A stretch of DNA of 9,060 nt from SZAS-18 sp031370675 (GTDB taxonomy: Bacteria; Verrucomicrobiota; Verrucomicrobiia; Chthoniobacterales; SZAS-18), in contig JANMQT010000170.1 of NCBI GenBank assembly GCA_031370675.1, positions 1 through 9,060 on the forward strand, given 5' to 3'. Shown here in pieces: positions 6,921-9,060 of the stretch. How positions within the stretch are numbered: position 1 is the first letter of the stretch; each line of letters opens with the position of its first letter. The notes below the pieces were generated by a model, which ran no database searches, was not told the origin of the DNA, and worked only from the letters and a program-made list of their open reading frames with translations. Both the position numbers and the translations under genes were made by a program.

Positions 6921-7964
6921 TCAGCCGCAGCACGAACTCCCCGTTGTCGTCGCCCGATACGCCTGGCCCTTGGTCTCGCGTGGATCCCGCAAATCAGGGT
7001 GATCGCACGCAAAGGGCGCGGCCGCTGCGGCCGGCACTTCGACGCGTGGCTCGAGGAAGATGAAATCGCACGCGTAGGGCGCGCGCTGATAAAGCGTGAA
7101 CAATCGATCCGAGACCGCGTACCGTCGGCCGCGCTGCATTCGATTGCCGGAATCGTCCACGACTTCCGCGAACGGTCCCTTGTAGATCACGGCCTGGTTC
7201 CGCTCGAGCGCTGCGCCGGCGCCGCGCTTGAACGCCTGCACGGTGATGGAGTGGAATTCGATGCCCTCGACCGTCCGCCAGGGCGTGAGGTCGTACGACA
7301 GAATCTCCACGCCGTTGAATCCGGCCTCCAGAAACGCCTGCAGGAATCCATGCTCGGTGAAGGCCCCGGAAATGCAGCCGCTCCACAACTCTTCATTCGC
7401 CTGTAGCTCGGCCGGCACCGGTTCGTCCGACACAATGTCCGAGATGACGGCGCGACCTCCATCCCGCAACACCCGGAAGATCTCGGTGAAGAGTTGCTTC
7501 TTCGCTTGAGACTCCACCAGATTGAGCACGCAATTCGAAACAACCACGTCAATGCTGCTGTCAGCCACCAGCGGTCGGTCCGCGCGTTCCAGATCGAGCG
7601 CGAGATCCTGGATGCGCCCCTTGCGAAATTCCACGTTCGCAAAACCAATCCGCCCCGCCACGATCGGCGCATTGCGCCGCGCCACCTCCAGCATCGAGTC
7701 GGTCATGTCGATCCCGATGACCTGTCCTTGCGGGCCCACCACCTGGGCGGCGATGAAGCAGATTTTTCCTGTGCCTGAGCCCAGATCGAGCACCGTCTCC
7801 CCCGGCTTCAGGTGCTGGCTGGGATCCCCGCAGCCGTAGTCCTTTTCGATCACCTCGGCCGGAATGGCTTGGAGGTACTGCGGATTATAGTCGACCGGGC
7901 AGCACAGGGCCGCCTCCGGTTTCCCGGCGGCGCTCGTGTAACGTTCTTTGACGGCGGTTTCCAT
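6921..7964 (-). CDS. arsM: Arsenite S-adenosylmethionine methyltransferase ArsM (arsenosugar type, with long Cys-tailed C terminus)
   Basis: 347-residue cytosolic methyltransferase that would transfer methyl groups from SAM to As(III), giving mono- and dimethylarsenicals for ArsS. The class I SAM fold is shown by motif I VLDLGSGTG (58-66), acidic IGIDM (83-87) and the VISDIV strand (173-178). The three cysteines known to bind As(III) in ArsM enzymes are all in place: Cys45 in DYGCGDP, Cys145 in VSNCVLNL and Cys197 in WSGCISGAF. A vicinal Cys21-Cys22 pair is also present. Beyond the catalytic core, residues ~235-320 form an extra domain ending in an Ala-rich linker (312-318), and the protein ends GSSCCG, resembling the tail of ArsS. 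It begins the tight gene run; 143 nt separate it from the upstream glycosyltransferase gene. The ATG at 7964 gives the expected N terminus; no Shine-Dalgarno is visible. Function is well supported by motifs and by arsS next door. Confidence 0.93.
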   Translation of the reverse strand: METAVKERYTSAAGKPEAALCCPVDYNPQYLQAIPAEVIEKDYGCGDPSQHLKPGETVLDLGSGTGKICFIAAQVVGPQGQVIGIDMTDSMLEVARRNAPIVAGRIGFANVEFRKGRIQDLALDLERADRPLVADSSIDVVVSNCVLNLVESQAKKQLFTEIFRVLRDGGRAVISDIVSDEPVPAELQANEELWSGCISGAFTEHGFLQAFLEAGFNGVEILSYDLTPWRTVEGIEFHSITVQAFKRGAGAALERNQAVIYKGPFAEVVDDSGNRMQRGRRYAVSDRLFTLYQRAPYACDFIFLEPRVEVPAAAAAPFACDHPDLRDPRETKGQAYRATTTGSSCCG

Positions 7965-8107
7965 GGATGATGATGATTGCTGGCTGGCAAGAAGCGGAGG
8001 ATCCGAAGCTCAACGGTTGGGGGACAACGCGCCGCCAAGGCGGGCATGGTGCCGGGTGGGGCCCACGAATCCGCGCGGGCCGACGTTTGGGGGTGCGGAC
8101 CGCGCCC
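7965..8107 (-). other. 143-nt intergenic region upstream of arsM, no clear promoter
   Basis: This is the largest gene-free gap and the natural place for an arsM promoter or operator. I see no convincing -35/-10 pair and no ArsR-type A/T-rich dyad. There is a 12-bp interrupted palindrome CCGCCAAGGCGG at 8032-8043, about 70 nt before the arsM start, which could be an operator half-site pair but could be chance in GC-rich DNA. A GAT-type trinucleotide run (gatgatgatgatt, 7966-7978) sits immediately upstream of the start codon. Confidence 0.5.
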
Positions 8108-8120
8108 TCAGGCGGTCCGC
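8095..8120 (-). other. Perfect 9-bp GC-rich stem-loop spanning the stop of the DUF2064 gene
   Basis: GCGGACCGC and GCGGTCCGC (arms 8112-8120 and 8095-8103) flank an 8-nt loop (8104-8111) that holds most of the gene's TGA (8108-8110). In the transcript this would be a strong hairpin. The bases after it in the - direction are ACCCCCAAAC, with no U run, so it is not a standard intrinsic terminator; it could slow decay, assist Rho-dependent termination or attenuate arsM transcription. Confidence 0.45.
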
Positions 8121-8875
8121 GCAAAAATGCCCGGTGGCGGCAGCTGCCAGCAGATGCGCTGGAAATGCCGCGCCAAATCAAAACGGATGGCCGGTCGCCG
8201 GCCGATCCCACCCCACACCGCCAGCAACGCGGCCAGGAAGCGAAGCGCCAGCAACCCAGAGCGATGAGTCGTGCGCTCGGCAAACACCGCCAGATCGGCC
8301 GTCGAATCGAGATCGAACTTGGCCGGCAAAAGGTGCGTGCTCTCGCCGCCGAAGCGGATGGAGATTTCGGCGCAATCGGTGTTCTGCCGCCAGCGGATGC
8401 TGTGCAGGAGACTCGCATCGATGGCTCGTATTCCAATCAGGTAACAGCCGCCCCTTTGGTCCGGGCCCAGCACCAGCGAGCAGCCGGTCGCGAGGCGGGC
8501 GAAAGCCGTGGCGATTTCCAAAGCCGTCAACTCCGGGCAATCGCGTCCCACCACGACCACCCGCTCGTAGCCGCGGGCGCAGAGATCACCCAGCGCATTT
8601 TCAATTCGTTCGCCGAAGCCGCGACCGCGCTGCCGGTGGGCCTGCCATTGGGCGGGCAACCGGCCCGTCATCGGCCCGCTCGAAAAGAAGTGCACATCCC
8701 ATTCCATTGTCTCCGGGGACGAGAAACAGGCGGGAGAAAGCTGGAGCAAGGGAGCCGCCGCCCGCGACCAGCCGCGACGCTGGAGATCAACCGCGACCGG
8801 ATCGGCGAAGATCAGCAACGCGTTGCGCGTGCCGCCTGCGCCGACGGGTGATGCGATGGTGGAAGCGTACGACAT
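8108..8875 (-). CDS. Divergent DUF2064 / TIGR04282-type glycosyltransferase (arsenosugar-cluster transferase 1 family)
   Basis: 255-residue GT-A-like protein related to CofC-type nucleotidyltransferases. Members of this family (first named rSAM/selenodomain-associated transferase 1) are recurrent neighbours of arsS and are thought to act on the arsenosugar glycosidic part; the reaction is not established. Visible family blocks are the QRGRGFGERIENAL segment (82-95), the VVVVGRDCPELT core with Asp112 (106-117), LVLGPDQRGGCYLIGI (134-149) and a LDSTADL segment near the end. Two usual signatures are degenerate: the early G-x-x-KTRL is absent (the protein reads FADPVAVDLQRR at 23-34), and the usual P-x-DGGYYLIG reads QRGGCYLIG. 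The frame is open back to 9004, but that would overlap the preceding gene; the ATG at 8875 is chosen because AGAGGG lies 6 nt before it and family similarity starts soon after. It is followed by 143 nt and arsM, so it may or may not share that transcript. Confidence 0.82.
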   Translation of the reverse strand: MSYASTIASPVGAGGTRNALLIFADPVAVDLQRRGWSRAAAPLLQLSPACFSSPETMEWDVHFFSSGPMTGRLPAQWQAHRQRGRGFGERIENALGDLCARGYERVVVVGRDCPELTALEIATAFARLATGCSLVLGPDQRGGCYLIGIRAIDASLLHSIRWRQNTDCAEISIRFGGESTHLLPAKFDLDSTADLAVFAERTTHRSGLLALRFLAALLAVWGGIGRRPAIRFDLARHFQRICWQLPPPGIFARTA

Positions 8876-8881
8876 GCCGGG

Positions 8882-8887
8882 CCCTCT
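8882..8887 (-). promoter_or_regulatory. Ribosome binding site of the DUF2064 gene
   Basis: AGAGGG six nucleotides before the ATG at 8875. It decides between this start and the longer reading from 9004, which lacks such a site and runs into the upstream gene. It is the only reasonably clear Shine-Dalgarno sequence among the - strand genes. Confidence 0.55.
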
Positions 8888-8936
8888 ATCCGATGGATGC
8901 CACAGAATTGGACGCAGTTCATCTCCCGGCGGCAAG

Positions 8937-8974
8937 AAAAATCTCGACCCTCCCGGATCGCCGATCCCGGAGTC
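8937..8974 (-). terminator. Possible intrinsic terminator after the truncated upstream gene
   Basis: On the - strand an imperfect GC-rich hairpin (8946-8974, core GGATC-GGC-GATCC with bulges, then CC/GG and TC/GA pairs) is followed after four bases by TTTTT (8937-8941) and CTT. It lies 18 nt beyond the stop of the partial gene at 8992. The bulged stem makes it weaker than a textbook case. If real, the DUF2064 gene would have its own promoter in the ~60 nt that follow. Confidence 0.35.
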
Positions 8975-8991
8975 CCCTCCCCTCGATCCCT

Positions 8992-9060
8992 TCAGCAGTC
9001 GCAACCGCCGTCGCGCGGAATCGCATCGATGACTTTACCGCGGCGGTCGAATTCAAAGCG
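8992..9060 (-). CDS. C-terminal end of an unrecognised gene (5' part outside window)
   Basis: The last 22 codons read in the - direction end RDGGCDC and a TGA at 8992-8994; the residues before are FEFDRRGKVIDAIP. I do not recognise the family from so little sequence. The alternation of charged and hydrophobic residues looks like real protein, the frame is open to the window edge, and a possible terminator follows at a sensible distance. The Cys-Asp-Cys tail recalls the Cys-rich tails of ArsM and ArsS downstream, so it may be another member of the arsenosugar cluster. Confidence 0.6.
   Translation of the reverse strand, partial: RFEFDRRGKVIDAIPRDGGCDC

Noticed and set aside
6432..7406. Long + strand open frame (324 codons) opposite arsS and arsM
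   Set aside because: It is antisense to two motif-complete enzymes and spans their junction; the composition is that of a complementary-strand shadow.
7850..8047. Small - strand ORF (65 codons) overlapping the arsM start
   Set aside because: It overlaps the arsM 5' end in another frame, is Pro/Arg-rich with no hydrophobic pattern, and has no ribosome site.
7967..8851. Long + strand open frame (294 codons) opposite the DUF2064 gene
   Set aside because: The - strand reading shows family blocks of DUF2064; the + reading is Arg/Gly/Gln-rich with no domain and no ribosome site.
8907..8935. Possible promoter for the DUF2064 gene: TTGCCG, 17-nt spacer, TCCAAT on the - strand
   Set aside because: Each hexamer matches the sigma-70 consensus at only 4 of 6 positions, which is easily met by chance; it is placed well but not strong enough to annotate.
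8876..9004. Longer DUF2064 reading starting at 9004
   Set aside because: It would add 43 low-complexity residues, overlap the upstream gene's end and cross the possible terminator; the start at 8875 has a ribosome site.
1..9060. CRISPR arrays, tRNA/rRNA genes, transposases or long terminal repeats
   Set aside because: Looked for regularly spaced repeats, tRNA-like cloverleaf sequences and transposase motifs and found none; the window is filled by conventional protein genes.

Overview
This is a GC-rich, gene-dense bacterial window. Gram-negative features include a periplasmic solute-binding protein with a signal peptide and a PHBH-type flavoprotein. Clear Shine-Dalgarno sites are scarce. A Verrucomicrobiota (Opitutales-like) or proteobacterial host would fit, but the sequence alone does not settle this, and lineage is my weakest inference.

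Layout. One FAD-dependent monooxygenase gene runs on the + strand (11-1195). Everything else runs on the - strand and converges on it. Read in the direction of transcription (from 9060 down), the order is: the last 22 codons of an unrecognised gene ending in a Cys-X-Cys tail (8992-9060); a divergent DUF2064 / TIGR04282-type glycosyltransferase (8108-8875); an ArsM-type arsenite methyltransferase (6921-7964); the arsenosugar radical SAM protein ArsS (5934-6899); a complete binding-protein-dependent ABC importer, made of a periplasmic binding protein (4872-5882), two permeases (4031-4864 and 3135-4034) and an ATPase (2095-3138); and a metallophosphoesterase-like protein with an altered active site (1214-2080). 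From arsM down to the phosphoesterase, gaps are 51 nt or less and two junctions are 4-nt ATGA overlaps, so these seven genes look like one operon. No stretch over 300 nt lacks a gene.

How it may work. The established part is arsenosugar biosynthesis. ArsM methylates As(III) using SAM. ArsS joins the dimethylated arsenical to a 5'-deoxyadenosyl group, giving 5'-deoxy-5'-dimethylarsinoyl-adenosine. Glycosyltransferase-like proteins of the DUF2064 type are recurrent neighbours. The less explained part is the importer plus phosphoesterase-like protein directly downstream. I infer that they supply or recover a building block (for example a phospho-organic or glycerol-type aglycone) or handle an arsenosugar itself. 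Nothing in the sequence fixes the substrate. No arsR, arsC, arsB or acr3 is present, so this does not look like a classical arsenic efflux operon.

Other points of interest are the matching GSSC-x-G tails of ArsM and ArsS, the single in-frame UGA separating those two genes, the loss of metal-ligand residues in the phosphoesterase, and degenerate motifs in the DUF2064 protein.
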